Numbered from the stretch's first letter, positions 27,700 to 36,963 are shown. The stretch: DNA of 64,000 nucleotides from CAVRZJ01 sp964594125 (GCA_964594125.1 CAZQLL010000001.1:62001-126000), one strand, 5' to 3'. Translations and numbers: made by a program. Notes: generated from the sequence alone by a model not told the origin.

Positions 27700-28281
27700 A
27701 TGAAGCCCGTGACGATCGACGAGATCCTCGACATCGCCCGCTACGAGAAGCGGCGCCCGGAGCTGCGCCCGCGCGCCATCGAGCTCAAGGCGCGCCGCCG
27801 CACGCCGGTCGGCGACCACCTCACGCTGCTGTGGGAGAACCGCGACACCGCCTGGTACCAGATCCAGGAGATGCTGCGCATCGAGCGCATCGTCGACGAG
27901 GACGCGATCCGCCACGAGATCGCGACCTACAACGAGCTGGTGCCGGGCGACCGCGAGCTCAAGGCGACGCTGCTGGTGGAGTTCCCCGACCCCGCGGAGC
28001 GCGCCCGCAGGCTGCGCGAGCTCGTCGGTCTCGAGCGCCACCTCCGCCTGCGCATCGGCGACGCCCACGTGGCTCACGCCGCCTTCGACCGCCGCCAGAT
28101 CGACGAGGGGAAGATCTCGTCGGTGCAGTTCGTGACCTTCACCCTTTCGCCGGAGGCCGCCGCGGCGCTCGCCGCCGGGGCGGCCGCCGTCGTCGAGGTC
28201 GACCACCCGGCGCTCCGGGCGAGCGGCGCGATCGCGCCGGCGACGCTCGCCGAGCTGCGCTCCGACCTCGCGGCGGCGTAG
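27700..28281 (+). CDS. DUF3501 family protein
   Basis: 193 residues matching the DUF3501 pattern: MKPVTIDEILDIARYEKRR, then RRTPVGDHLTLLWENRDTAWYQIQEML and ELVPGDRELKATLLVEFPD. Function is unknown. The family is typically encoded beside rubrerythrin and CCG-domain oxidoreductases, as here. It is soluble with no signal peptide. GGAGGAGCC precedes the ATG. It is the last gene of the cluster and converges with the channel gene. Confidence 0.85.
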   Translation: MKPVTIDEILDIARYEKRRPELRPRAIELKARRRTPVGDHLTLLWENRDTAWYQIQEMLRIERIVDEDAIRHEIATYNELVPGDRELKATLLVEFPDPAERARRLRELVGLERHLRLRIGDAHVAHAAFDRRQIDEGKISSVQFVTFTLSPEAAAALAAGAAAVVEVDHPALRASGAIAPATLAELRSDLAAA

Positions 28282-28341
28282 CCGCGCGGCGACCTGGCCT
28301 GCGCGGTCCCGCCGTCCGGCGCGCCGGGCGCGGCGACTCGG

Positions 28342-29820
28342 CTACTCGGCGCCACGGAAGAAGGCGCGGATGCGGCTGACGATCTGGCGTGCGAGGCCGT
28401 CCGGCGCGACGGCCGCGGCGTCGCCGGCGACCGCCTGCGCGCGCTGCTGGTTCGCGCTCCGGCGGGCGGCCACGAGGGCGCCGATCGCGTCCGCGATCTC
28501 CGGGCGGCGGACGATCAGGTCGGCGAAGGCGTCCTTGCCGACCTCGTAGAGCACCGCGTCGGTCGCCGCGATGAGCGTGGCGGAACGCGGCTCGCCGGTC
28601 AGCAGCGACATCTCGCCGACGCACTGGCCGGGGCCCACCGAGGCCACGCGGGCGCCCGGGCCGTCCGGGGTCGCGCCCCGGTGGACGTCCAGCCGGCCCT
28701 CGACGACGATGAACAGCGACTCCCCCGGCTCGCCCTCCCGGATAAGCGCGGCGCCGGCGACGACCAACCGCCGTTCGAGACTGCCGGCGAGGGTACGGCG
28801 CTCCTCGTCGGTCAGGGGCGCGAGCAGCTCGACGCGGGCGAGCAGCGCCTCGCGGTCCTCAACCGCGGCCGAGTCGAGATGGCGAACCGGCATCGGCGCG
28901 TGGTACACGTCCTCCTTGGGGTAGGCCGGCGTGATCCCGGCGCGGGCGAGCTGGTCGAGGAGGCTGCGAGCCACCGCGTCCCGGGCCCGCGCCGGAGAGA
29001 GCGGCTGCCAGACGGCGTACCAGTAGCGCACGGCGTACCGCACCCCGAGCTCGCCGATCTCGGCGACCAGCACCTGCGGCTGGGCATCCCGGGAGAAGCC
29101 GGCCTGCTCCACGGCAGCCTTGGCGCCCGCGAGCAGCACCCGCTGCGCCCGCTCCGGCGGGATCGCGAAGTCGAGCCACACGCTCAGCTCGTCCCGCCGG
29201 GACGGCGTCGGCGCCGAGAAGTTGGTCACCGACATCGTGCCGAGCTGTCCGTTCGGCAGGATGAGGACATTCCCTTCGTCGGTCTGCAGCCGCGTCGTGC
29301 GCCAGTTGATCTCGGCGATTCGCCCGACATGGCCGCCCCCGCGGCCCGCGTGCACCTCGATCCAGTCGCCGAGCCCGTACGGGCGGTCGAGGTTCAGGGC
29401 GACACCGGTGAACAGGTCCTGGATCATGTTGCGCAGCGCAAAACCCAGCACCAGCCCGACCACGCTCGAGGTCGCCCAGAAGCCGATGAGCGACTTGCCG
29501 AAGACCACGGCGACGATCCCGGTCACCGCGGCGACGTAGACCGCCACCGAGGTCAGGTCGACCAGCAGGCGCGGTACCGCCCGCCCCAGCGCGCGCGCCA
29601 CCAACCGTTCCCAGACGAGCACCTTGAGCGAGCGGGAGAGAAGACCGGCCGCCGCCAGCCAGAGCCCGACCTGAATCGCGCGGTCGACCGCGAGCGCTGC
29701 ATCGCCCGCGGCCCCGCCGCCGACTGCAGCCGCAATCGCGCCGCGCTCGAGCGATGCGAGCACGAAAAACCCGAAAAGCAGCAGCGGCCCCAGCATCGCG
29801 CTCCCCCGGCCTCCCGGCAT
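28342..29820 (-). CDS. MscS-family mechanosensitive channel with C-terminal cyclic-nucleotide-binding domain
   Basis: 492 residues from the ATG at 29820, preceded by GGGAGGGA. About four N-terminal helices lead to the pore helix (SSVVGLVLGFALRNMIQDLF), the MscS-like beta domain (LDRPYGLGDWIEV, RIAEINWRTTRLQTDEGNVLILPN) and an alpha/beta cytoplasmic part. Residues ~350-450 form a cNMP-binding domain (LIREGEPGESLFIVVEGRLDV, VGPGQCVGEMSLLTGEPRSATL, with the phosphate-binding cassette GEMSLLTGEPRSAT). This is the bCNG architecture, in which cyclic nucleotides rather than tension alone may gate the channel. Confidence 0.93.
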   Translation of the reverse strand: MPGGRGSAMLGPLLLFGFFVLASLERGAIAAAVGGGAAGDAALAVDRAIQVGLWLAAAGLLSRSLKVLVWERLVARALGRAVPRLLVDLTSVAVYVAAVTGIVAVVFGKSLIGFWATSSVVGLVLGFALRNMIQDLFTGVALNLDRPYGLGDWIEVHAGRGGGHVGRIAEINWRTTRLQTDEGNVLILPNGQLGTMSVTNFSAPTPSRRDELSVWLDFAIPPERAQRVLLAGAKAAVEQAGFSRDAQPQVLVAEIGELGVRYAVRYWYAVWQPLSPARARDAVARSLLDQLARAGITPAYPKEDVYHAPMPVRHLDSAAVEDREALLARVELLAPLTDEERRTLAGSLERRLVVAGAALIREGEPGESLFIVVEGRLDVHRGATPDGPGARVASVGPGQCVGEMSLLTGEPRSATLIAATDAVLYEVGKDAFADLIVRRPEIADAIGALVAARRSANQQRAQAVAGDAAAVAPDGLARQIVSRIRAFFRGAE

Positions 29821-30194
29821 GGCCTGAGTCCCTCCCGTTGTGAGCTGCACCCGCCGGTGCGACCGGCCGGCGTCACGCTGCAAGGGCATGAAGAGCCTGC
29901 CATGAGGTTGTGATGACGGCGTGAAGTGACCCGCATCCGTTCGGCGAGCCGGACGTCGACGGGTCATCGCGCGCCGCCGCGAGGCAGCGCGCTCGGCGAG
30001 GCGCGCGCCGTCGGCCGTTCGGCGTGCCCGGCGATCCGCGCCCTCCGACGGGCCGCGCCCGGCGCCGACGCCGAAGCGCGCCGGCACGAGCTCGACGGCG
30101 CCGTCGGCGCGGCCTGAACGCCGCAGCGCCTTCGCGGCCCCTTCACTCCGGCTTCACCCCTGCGGGCGATCCTCCGCCGACACGGGGAGGATCC
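29821..30194. other. Gene-free divergent intergenic region
   Basis: About 370 bases between the divergent channel gene and the choice-of-anchor-I gene. The only clear signals are the two ribosome sites at its ends (GGGAGGGA for the minus gene, GGGGAGG for the plus gene). I see no hairpin or repeat of note. Confidence 0.5.
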
Positions 30195-32402
30195 ATGAGG
30201 CTCAAGCTGGTAGCGTGCACGGTACTGCTGTCAACGCTCGGTCTCGCCTCGGCCATGGGCCAGGTGGCGCTGCAGCATCTCTCGACGTTCAATCGCGGGC
30301 TGGGGTCCGGTGCGGCGGAGATCGTCGCCTTCGACCCGGCGACCAGGCGGGCGTTCGTGTGCAACGCCACCAGCGCGACGGTCGACATCGTCGACCTGTC
30401 CGCCCCGGCTGCGCCTGCGCTCGTGAAGTCGGTCGCGGTGGCGACCTGGGGCGCGGTGGCCAACAGCGTCGACGTCGCCGGCGGCGTGGTGGCGGTGGCG
30501 GTCGAGCCCGCCGACAGGCAGCAGCCGGGCCAGGTCGTGCTGCTCGCTACCGACGGGACGTTCCTCAACGCCGTGCCTGCCGGACCCGTGCCGGACATGC
30601 TGACGTTCACCCCCGACGGCACGCGCATCGTCGTCGCCAACGAGGGCGAGCCGAGCGGGGACTACACCACCGACCCCGAAGGCTCGGTGACCATCATCGA
30701 CCTCTCGGGCGGCGCGGCGGCGGCGATCGCGGCCACCGTCGGCTTCGCCGACTTCAACGTCGGCGGCCCGCGCGCCGGAGAGTTGCCTGCGGGAGTCCGT
30801 GTGTTCGGCCCCGGGGCGACGGTAGCCGAGGACCTCGAGCCCGAGTACGTCGCGGTCTCGTCCGACGGCGCCACCGCCTGGGTGACGCTGCAGGAGAACA
30901 ACGCGGTCGCCGTGGTCGACGTCGCCGCGGCGCAGGTCGTCCGCATCGTGGCGCTGGGGACGAAGGACTACTCGCTGCCCGGCAACGAGCTCGATCCTTC
31001 GGACAAGGACGGCGGCATCCACCTGCGCACCTGGCCCGTGCAGGGGCTGTTCCTGCCCGATGCCATCGCGACGTTCCGGGCGGGCGGCGGAACCTACGTG
31101 ATCACCGCGAACGAGGGCGACGCACGCGACTACGCGGCGTTCTCCGAGGAGAAGCGCATCAAGGACGTGACGCTCGACCCCGGTGCGTTTCCCGACGCCG
31201 CAGACCTGCGCAAGGACGCCGCCCTCGGCCGCCTCAAGATCACCAGGACTCTCGGAGACACCGACGGCGACGGCGACTACGACGAGCTGTACGCCTTCAA
31301 CTCCCGCTCCTTCGCGATCTGGGACGGCGCCACCGGCGCTCGGGTGTTCGACTCCGGCAACGACTTCGAGCGGATCACCGCCGGACTGACGCCGACCCTC
31401 TTCAACTCCGAGGGGACCGCGGCGACGTTCGACGGCCGCAGCGACGACAAGGGCCCCGAGCCCGAGGGCGTGGTGGTCGGCACGGTGGCCGGCCGCCTCT
31501 ACGCCTTCATCGCGCTCGAGCGCGCGAGCGGCATCATGGTCTACGACGTGACCGACCCGCACGCACCGTTCTTCGTCCACTACCAGCCGGCCGCGCCCGG
31601 CGACGTGGCGCCCGAGGGCCTCGACTTCGTGCCCGCCGCTGCCAGCCCCACCGGCGAGCCGCTGCTGCTCGTCGCCAACGAGGTGAGCGGCAGCATGACC
31701 ACCTACCAGGTTGCCGTTGCGGCGCCGGTGGAGCGGAGCTGCCAGTGGGTCGACCTCGCGGCCAGGGTCTCGGGGATCAACGGCAGCGACTGGCGCACCG
31801 ACGTGACGATGCGCAACACCGCCGAAGCCGCCACGAGGGTCGAGCTCATCCTCCACACGCCGGACGGCGTGCGGCCCGCGTGGAGCGTCGTCTCGCCGGG
31901 CGCCCAGGGGGTGTTCGAGAACGTCGTCGAGCTGCTCGGCTACGAGGGCAAGGGCGTGCTGGAGATGTGCTCCGACCAGCGCCTGATCGCCGGGTGTCGC
32001 CTCTACAGCCCGCTCGGCTCCGGCACCGTCGGGCAGGAGATCCCGGTGTACGCCGCGGGCGCCGGCCTGAATGCGGGCGAGAGCGCGTGGCTGGTCGGTC
32101 TTCGCCAGGAGACCTCGAAGTGGCGCACCAACATCTCGGTCAGCAACACCGGCGCGCAGCCGGCGAAGGTCAAGGTGACGCTGTACCGCACCGACGGCGC
32201 GCTGCTCGGCGCGTTCGATCTCACGGTGGCCGGGCTCGCCGTGGTGCAGGAGGTCGAGCCGTTCCGCCGCCGCGTGGGGCAGCCCGATCTCGGCTGGGGG
32301 TTCGCGCGGGTGAGCGTCGACGAGGGCGCCGGCATCCTCGCCTCGGCCTCGATGGTGGACTCGCGCACCAACGACCCGACGACCGTTCGCATGAGCCGAT
32401 AG
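30195..32402 (+). CDS. Secreted choice-of-anchor-I beta-propeller-like protein with C-terminal surface repeats
   Basis: 735 residues; ATG preceded by GGGGAGG. A signal peptide (LVACTVLLSTLGLASAMG) is followed by ~500 residues matching the choice-of-anchor-I family: EIVAFDPATRRAFVCNA, MLTFTPDGTRIVVANEGEPS, LEPEYVAVSSDGATAWVTLQENNAV, and VITANEGDARDY. DTDGDGDYDE near residue 355 looks like a calcium-binding loop. The last ~220 residues contain two copies of a domain starting GINGSDWRTDVTMRNTA and TSKWRTNISVSNTG, related to the repeats of the 8448-11147 protein. A surface or extracellular role is likely. No sortase motif is visible. Confidence 0.87.
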   Translation: MRLKLVACTVLLSTLGLASAMGQVALQHLSTFNRGLGSGAAEIVAFDPATRRAFVCNATSATVDIVDLSAPAAPALVKSVAVATWGAVANSVDVAGGVVAVAVEPADRQQPGQVVLLATDGTFLNAVPAGPVPDMLTFTPDGTRIVVANEGEPSGDYTTDPEGSVTIIDLSGGAAAAIAATVGFADFNVGGPRAGELPAGVRVFGPGATVAEDLEPEYVAVSSDGATAWVTLQENNAVAVVDVAAAQVVRIVALGTKDYSLPGNELDPSDKDGGIHLRTWPVQGLFLPDAIATFRAGGGTYVITANEGDARDYAAFSEEKRIKDVTLDPGAFPDAADLRKDAALGRLKITRTLGDTDGDGDYDELYAFNSRSFAIWDGATGARVFDSGNDFERITAGLTPTLFNSEGTAATFDGRSDDKGPEPEGVVVGTVAGRLYAFIALERASGIMVYDVTDPHAPFFVHYQPAAPGDVAPEGLDFVPAAASPTGEPLLLVANEVSGSMTTYQVAVAAPVERSCQWVDLAARVSGINGSDWRTDVTMRNTAEAATRVELILHTPDGVRPAWSVVSPGAQGVFENVVELLGYEGKGVLEMCSDQRLIAGCRLYSPLGSGTVGQEIPVYAAGAGLNAGESAWLVGLRQETSKWRTNISVSNTGAQPAKVKVTLYRTDGALLGAFDLTVAGLAVVQEVEPFRRRVGQPDLGWGFARVSVDEGAGILASASMVDSRTNDPTTVRMSR

Positions 32403-32420
32403 GGAGTCAGGCACCGCACT

Positions 32421-32452
32421 GCGGGGGGCGGGCCGCGCGGTCCGCCCCCCGC
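32421..32452 (+). terminator. Strong hairpin after the choice-of-anchor-I gene
   Basis: A perfect 11-bp inverted repeat (GCGGGGGGCGG at 32421-32431, complement at 32442-32452) with a 10-base loop lies 18 bases after the stop. No T-run follows, which is common in very GC-rich genomes, so termination is inferred. Confidence 0.6.
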
Positions 32453-32576
32453 GAGATACGAGCAGGACGTTCGGATCTGCCCGAGGCTCCTGACCTCTTG
32501 CTTCCGAAATCGTCGCGGCGCGCGTCGATTCTCGGTAACGGCAGCGCCCCGGCGGCCCGTCAGCGACGCCGGCGCT

Positions 32577-32640
32577 CAAGGGGTGAAGCCCGCGACTTCA
32601 CGGCGCGGGCGAGAGGAGGTCGCGAGACCTCCCCTTTGGA
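32577..32640. repeat. Solitary copy of the R3 repeat
   Basis: This stretch repeats the 16.2-16.5 kb array unit almost exactly (GGTGAAGCCCGCGACTTCAC, then GAGGTCGCGAGACCTCCCC). It sits in a ~300-base gap that otherwise holds the terminator hairpin and a short CAGCCCGGGCTGG palindromic duplication near 32649-32692. Confidence 0.75.
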
Positions 32641-32700
32641 GAGATGGTCAGCCCGGGCTGGCGCCCGCTCCAGCGGTCGCCAGCCCGGGCTGAGTGGCTC

Positions 32701-33306
32701 TCACACTTGGGCGAGACCGGCCAGACAGTGCGAGACCGCGGTCCAGCGGATCGTCCCGCTGCGCTGGGCGACCCAGCCGTACGCCAGGCCAAGCAGCGCG
32801 GCGGCGCCCGCCAGCGCCCACGCCCCGCTGCCCAGGACCACCGCCCCGGGGGCGAGGTGCCACGCGCCGAACCAGACCGCCGGCCAGAGGAGGCCGAGGC
32901 GCAGGCGGCCGGGGAAGAGACCGATGTACACGCCGCGCCACAGCACTTCCTCGCAGACGCCGTTGACCAGTGCCACGGCGCACCACAACGCGGCACGCTC
33001 GGCCCCGTCCGCCCCGGCGATCCGGCCGGCGAGCGCGACAAGCGGCGGGGCCGCCACTACGAGCCAGGCGAGAGCCGGCATCCTCCGCGGGCGCTGGAGC
33101 CCCTTGAGGCGCGGCCAGCCCAGCAGCCGGATCGGGAGGGCGATGCACCACAGCGGCCAGTAGACGAGGAAGCCGGCGTACCACGCCCACTCGGCGCCCA
33201 GCCACAGCGTCGCCGTTCGATAGACTCCCGCCATCGTCGCAACCAGCACGGGCGGAACAGCGACGGCGATCCACTGCCCGCGCGTCATCGCGGCTGAGCG
33301 CGGCAT
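32701..33306 (-). CDS. CPBP-family intramembrane metalloprotease
   Basis: 201 residues, all membrane-embedded. The family motifs are visible: EE followed by R in GVCEEVLWRGVY (Glu119, Glu120, Arg124), a His in FGAWHL (His150) and a final SH in AVSHCL. These residues form the Abi/CAAX-protease glutamate-type metal site. Members include Rce1-like proteases, bacteriocin self-immunity proteins and anti-sigma-factor proteases; the substrate here is unknown. The start at 33306 is supported by a TATGAT hexamer 8 bases upstream and lack of a Shine-Dalgarno (possible leaderless mRNA). An internal ATG six codons later is an alternative. Confidence 0.88.
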   Translation of the reverse strand: MPRSAAMTRGQWIAVAVPPVLVATMAGVYRTATLWLGAEWAWYAGFLVYWPLWCIALPIRLLGWPRLKGLQRPRRMPALAWLVVAAPPLVALAGRIAGADGAERAALWCAVALVNGVCEEVLWRGVYIGLFPGRLRLGLLWPAVWFGAWHLAPGAVVLGSGAWALAGAAALLGLAYGWVAQRSGTIRWTAVSHCLAGLAQV

Positions 33307-33314
33307 CGGGACGA

Positions 33315-33320
33315 ATCATA
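33315..33320 (-). promoter_or_regulatory. Candidate -10 element for leaderless CPBP gene
   Basis: On the minus strand TATGAT ends 8 bases before the ATG at 33306. No ribosome site lies between, so the mRNA may begin at the start codon. Confidence 0.45.
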
Positions 33321-33458
33321 CCGGCTGCAACCGAGCTCGCGTGCCGCCGACAGCGCAGATCCGGGTCTCTCGTGCGGCGGCTGCACGCTCGTCGGTATCG
33401 AGAGCAGGCCGAGGGGCGTTGTGTTTCCCCCGGTGTCGACCGTGAGCCGTCGGCTGTT

Positions 33459-34169
33459 CTACGCCATCAGGCGCCGCAGGTGCGACTGGAAGCGCGCCTC
33501 GTCGCCGGCGGCGAAGCTCGCGAACGCGACGCCGATCCCCGGCATCGGCTCGCGCGGCGGCAGCGTCTGGCGCACCACGCGCGCCTTCCCCCGCACCGGC
33601 TCGAGGTCGCCCGGCATGAACAGCTCGAACCCGAGCTCGGTGGCCGGCGGGTAGGTGTGCGGTCCGCGCAGCAGCATGCCGGTCGCGGAGACGTTCCAGG
33701 TCTGGCAGAGGACGCGGCGAACGTAGGTGTCGGCGCGCACCTCGATGCGTCCCGGGACCCTGATGGCCACCCGCGGCGCGGTCGCGAGCAGGCGCTCGAG
33801 CAGGTCGGCGAGCACCAGACCGGCTTCCTCGACGGTGACGACGCGGTTGGCGCCCCGCCCGACGTACACCTCGGCGTCGCCGCGCAGCGCCAGGCCGGTG
33901 AGGAGCAGCAGCGCAGTCGACTGCCACGCCGAGCCGCGCCGCCGGACGGCGTCGAGGAACACCGACATCGGCAGGTCCGGCAGCGGGTACGCGGCGATCA
34001 GCCCCGCGAAGCGCCTGTGCGGCGCCATGTCCAGCGCGGTCTTGCCGTCCGGCGCGCAGTGCACGGCCACGCCGGTCGGCACCAGAGCGTCGCGCACGCT
34101 CGCAGCCGCCGCCTCGTCGAGCCCGACGAGCAGAACGGAAGGCAACTCGGTCTCGCGGTCCCTGGCCAT
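33459..34169 (-). CDS. Degenerate receiver domain fused to PilZ domain
   Basis: 236 residues from the ATG at 34169, chosen because GGGGAG stands 8 bases upstream; an earlier ATG at 34190 lacks a ribosome site. Residues ~10-120 have the response-regulator fold (SVLLVGLDEAAAASVRDALV), but the position of the phospho-acceptor Asp reads FAGLIAAYP, so phosphorylation is unlikely. The C-terminal ~105 residues look like PilZ (RIEVRADTYVRRVLCQTWNVSATGMLLRG, then ARVVRQTLPP and GIGVAFASF). The first basic RxxxR motif for c-di-GMP is weak. A regulatory role, possibly c-di-GMP linked, is inferred. Confidence 0.75.
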   Translation of the reverse strand: MARDRETELPSVLLVGLDEAAAASVRDALVPTGVAVHCAPDGKTALDMAPHRRFAGLIAAYPLPDLPMSVFLDAVRRRGSAWQSTALLLLTGLALRGDAEVYVGRGANRVVTVEEAGLVLADLLERLLATAPRVAIRVPGRIEVRADTYVRRVLCQTWNVSATGMLLRGPHTYPPATELGFELFMPGDLEPVRGKARVVRQTLPPREPMPGIGVAFASFAAGDEARFQSHLRRLMA

Positions 34170-34276
34170 CGCCTCGCTCCCCGACAGCATGGTGACCGCC
34201 GTCGGCGGGCGACGGTGTGACGCCAGTCACGAAAGCAGGCGCATGCGGCGTACAATGCGCCGCCACGGAGGTCGTG

Positions 34277-36532
34277 ATGCTCGAAGCAGTTCGCCGCGCA
34301 CTGTCGGCGGAGATCAGCGATGCGCTCGCAGGGATGGGGGCCGCCGGCGCTGCGGCGCAGATCGAGATCCCGCCGCGCCGGCAGCTCGGCGACCTGGCAT
34401 GGGCGGGGGCGCTGCCGCTCGCCCGCACGCTCAGGCGCCCCCCGCGCGCCATCGCGGAGGAGGTCGTCGCCCGCCTGCAGCCGCGCCTGGCGGCGCTGCC
34501 CCCGGAGCACCCGCTGGCGCTGCTCGAGCCGGGCGCCGCGATCGACGGTCCCGGCTTCGTCAACTTCCGTCTGCGCCGCGGCCGCTTCCTCGCGCACCTC
34601 CTCGGCGACGGCGCGCGCGGCGCGGTGCGCGCCCCGGCCGGGTCCGCAGCCGGGCGGCACAAGTCGATCGTCGAGCACACCAACATCAACCCGAACAAGG
34701 CGGCGCACATCGGCCACCTGCGCAACGCCGTGCTCGGCGACACGCTGGTCCGCTGCCTGCGCTGGCTCGGCGGCGACGTCGAGGTGCAGAACTACGTCGA
34801 CGACACCGGCGTGCAGGTCGCCGACGTGGTCGTCGGGTTCCTCTTCCTGCCGGAGGACGAGCTGCTGGCGGCGGTCGCGCCGGTGTGGCCTGAGGCCGGC
34901 GGGACGGCGGCCGGCGCGCGTGCCCGCGTGCTCGCCGCTTTCGCCGCGCGCGAGCGCGCCGGTACGCTGGTACTGCCGGAGCTCGGCACCACCGACCTCG
35001 ACGACCTGTGCTGGGACCTCTACCCACGCGTCACCCGCTGGTACGAGCGCGACGAGGCGGCGGCCGCCCGCCGCGCCGGCGTGCTGCACGCGGTCGAGCA
35101 CGGCTTCCCCGCGGAGATGACGCTCGCCGGCGCCGCCGCGGCGCTCGCCGACTGGCTCGCCGGCGGCGCTGCCGGCGACGCGCCGCAGGCCGCGGTGGCG
35201 CGCCTCGCCGCCGCCGTCGCGGAAGGTAATCTGAGATGTCATCTCATCACCATGGGGCGCCTCGGCATCGCGTACGACGTGCTGCCGCACGAGTCCGACA
35301 TCCTCCACCGCGGGTTCTGGCGGCGCGCCTTCGAGCTCCTGCGCGACGCCGGCGCGATCCGCCGCGAGAGCGAGGGGAAGAACGCCGGCTGCTGGGTGAT
35401 GTCGCTCGCCGAGTCGCCGGAGTTCGCCGGCATGGCCGACGCCGACAAGATCCTCGTGCGCTCCAACGGCACCGTCACCTACACCGGCAAGGACATCGCC
35501 TACCAGCTCTGGAAGCTCGGGCTGCTGCGCGGCGCCGACGGCGCCCTGCACGACTTCGGCTACCTGCCGTTCGCCCGCTTCGCCGCCGCCGGCCCGGCGG
35601 CGCCCGTGACCTACGGCGGCGGCGACCGCGTGCTGTTCCGCTCGACCTCCGATCCCGGGCAGCGGCCGGCCGGCGCCTCCTTCGGCGGCGGCCACCGCGT
35701 CTACAACGTGATCGACACCCGCCAGTCGTACCCCCAGAAGGTGGTCAAGGAGGCGATCCGCGTCCTCGGCCACCCGGAGGCCTCCGAGAGCTCGATCCAC
35801 TTCGCGTACGAGATGGTGGCCCTCACTCCTGCGGCCGTGCGCCGGCTCGAGGCGTCGCTCGGCCTCGACTTCGGCCTCTCCGCCGAGGACATGGCGAGGC
35901 CGTTCGTCGAGATGTCGGGGCGGCGCGGCATCGGCGTCGAGGCCGACGCGCTGCTCGCGACGCTCATCTCCGAGGCCGGCAAGGCGATCGCCGCGCGCGC
36001 CGGCGACGAGCTCGGCGGCGCCGACGCGGGCGCCCGCGCCCGCGACATCGCGGTCGGGGCGCTCCGCTACCAGATGGCGCGCCAGGGCCGCAACCGGGTG
36101 CTGGCGTTCGACTTCGACGAGGCGCTCGCGTTCGAGGGCGACACCGGCCCGTACCTCCAGTACTCGGCGGTGCGCGCCGCCAAGATCTTCGACAAGCTCG
36201 AGCGTCAGGGGCTCGCGGGCAGCGCCGCCGGGGACGCCGCGGCGATCGCCGGCACGGCCGTCCCCGACGACCTCTGGGAGCTGGTCCTCGCCTGCGGGCG
36301 GACGCCCGAGATGGTCGAGAAGGCGGTCGCGGCGCTCGAGTTCTCGCTGCTCTCGGGGCACGCGCGCGACCTCGCGCAGTCGTTCCACAAGCTCTACCAC
36401 GACCACCCGGTGCTGCACGCCGAGAACGACACGGTGCGTGCGCTCCGGCGGGCGACGTTCCGTGTCTTCGCGGCGACCGTCACCGAGATCCTCGAGTCGC
36501 TGCTCGGCATTCCGGTGCCGCCCGAGATGTAG
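34277..36532 (+). CDS. argS: Arginyl-tRNA synthetase
   Basis: 751 residues, charging tRNA-Arg with arginine. The class I HIGH motif is at 144-147 (HIGHLRNA) and the KMSKS-equivalent is MSGRRG at ~546. The N-terminal Add-1 domain precedes HIGH, and the C-terminal DALR anticodon-binding domain ends in TVTEILESLLGIPVPPEM. Family members are usually 550-600 residues; here the distance between HIGH and the MSxR motif is about 400 residues, implying a large insertion in the catalytic domain. The ATG has GGAGG upstream, and TACAAT at 34252-34257 could be the -10 element, giving a ~12-base leader. Confidence 0.95.
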   Translation: MLEAVRRALSAEISDALAGMGAAGAAAQIEIPPRRQLGDLAWAGALPLARTLRRPPRAIAEEVVARLQPRLAALPPEHPLALLEPGAAIDGPGFVNFRLRRGRFLAHLLGDGARGAVRAPAGSAAGRHKSIVEHTNINPNKAAHIGHLRNAVLGDTLVRCLRWLGGDVEVQNYVDDTGVQVADVVVGFLFLPEDELLAAVAPVWPEAGGTAAGARARVLAAFAARERAGTLVLPELGTTDLDDLCWDLYPRVTRWYERDEAAAARRAGVLHAVEHGFPAEMTLAGAAAALADWLAGGAAGDAPQAAVARLAAAVAEGNLRCHLITMGRLGIAYDVLPHESDILHRGFWRRAFELLRDAGAIRRESEGKNAGCWVMSLAESPEFAGMADADKILVRSNGTVTYTGKDIAYQLWKLGLLRGADGALHDFGYLPFARFAAAGPAAPVTYGGGDRVLFRSTSDPGQRPAGASFGGGHRVYNVIDTRQSYPQKVVKEAIRVLGHPEASESSIHFAYEMVALTPAAVRRLEASLGLDFGLSAEDMARPFVEMSGRRGIGVEADALLATLISEAGKAIAARAGDELGGADAGARARDIAVGALRYQMARQGRNRVLAFDFDEALAFEGDTGPYLQYSAVRAAKIFDKLERQGLAGSAAGDAAAIAGTAVPDDLWELVLACGRTPEMVEKAVAALEFSLLSGHARDLAQSFHKLYHDHPVLHAENDTVRALRRATFRVFAATVTEILESLLGIPVPPEM

Positions 36533-36552
36533 CGGGCGGACGCAAGGGAGGC

Positions 36553-36963
36553 ATGATGAGGAAGGTGCTGCTCGCCCTGGTCGTGATCGGCATCGTGGTC
36601 TACGTCGGCAAGGGAAAGATCGACGAGTACTTCGGCGAGGACCAGCCGGTCGGGATCCAGCGCTCGCGGGTCGCTGCGATGCTCCTGGCGATGGCCGAGC
36701 AACCCCCCGACGAGCAGCGGGCGATCTCGCTGTGGGGTGAGGGCGTCTTCCAGCTCGACTTCGACGGGCTGCGGCGCTACGACATGGCGTTCGCCCGCTT
36801 CTGGAAAGACTCCGGGCTCGCCCAGGGCACGGGTTGGAAGGTGGTCGAAGCCAAGCTCGCCGGCGAACCGGGGTGGGTGCACGTGACCGTCAGCGACGGA
36901 GCGGCGCGCATCACCCTGGCCGCCGCGCCGCGCGAGCCGCTCAAGGTCGTCGAGACGCGCTGA
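36553..36963 (+). CDS. Small single-pass membrane protein
   Basis: 136 residues starting at tandem ATGs after GGGAGG, 20 bases downstream of argS. One N-terminal helix (VLLALVVIGIVVYVG) anchors a ~110-residue soluble domain (YFGEDQPVGIQRSRVAAMLLAMAEQ, KDSGLAQGTGWKVVEAKLAGEPGWVHVTV). I do not recognise the family. It is probably co-transcribed with argS and overlaps the tail of the convergent VanZ-like gene by 23 bases. Confidence 0.7.
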   Translation: MMRKVLLALVVIGIVVYVGKGKIDEYFGEDQPVGIQRSRVAAMLLAMAEQPPDEQRAISLWGEGVFQLDFDGLRRYDMAFARFWKDSGLAQGTGWKVVEAKLAGEPGWVHVTVSDGAARITLAAAPREPLKVVETR

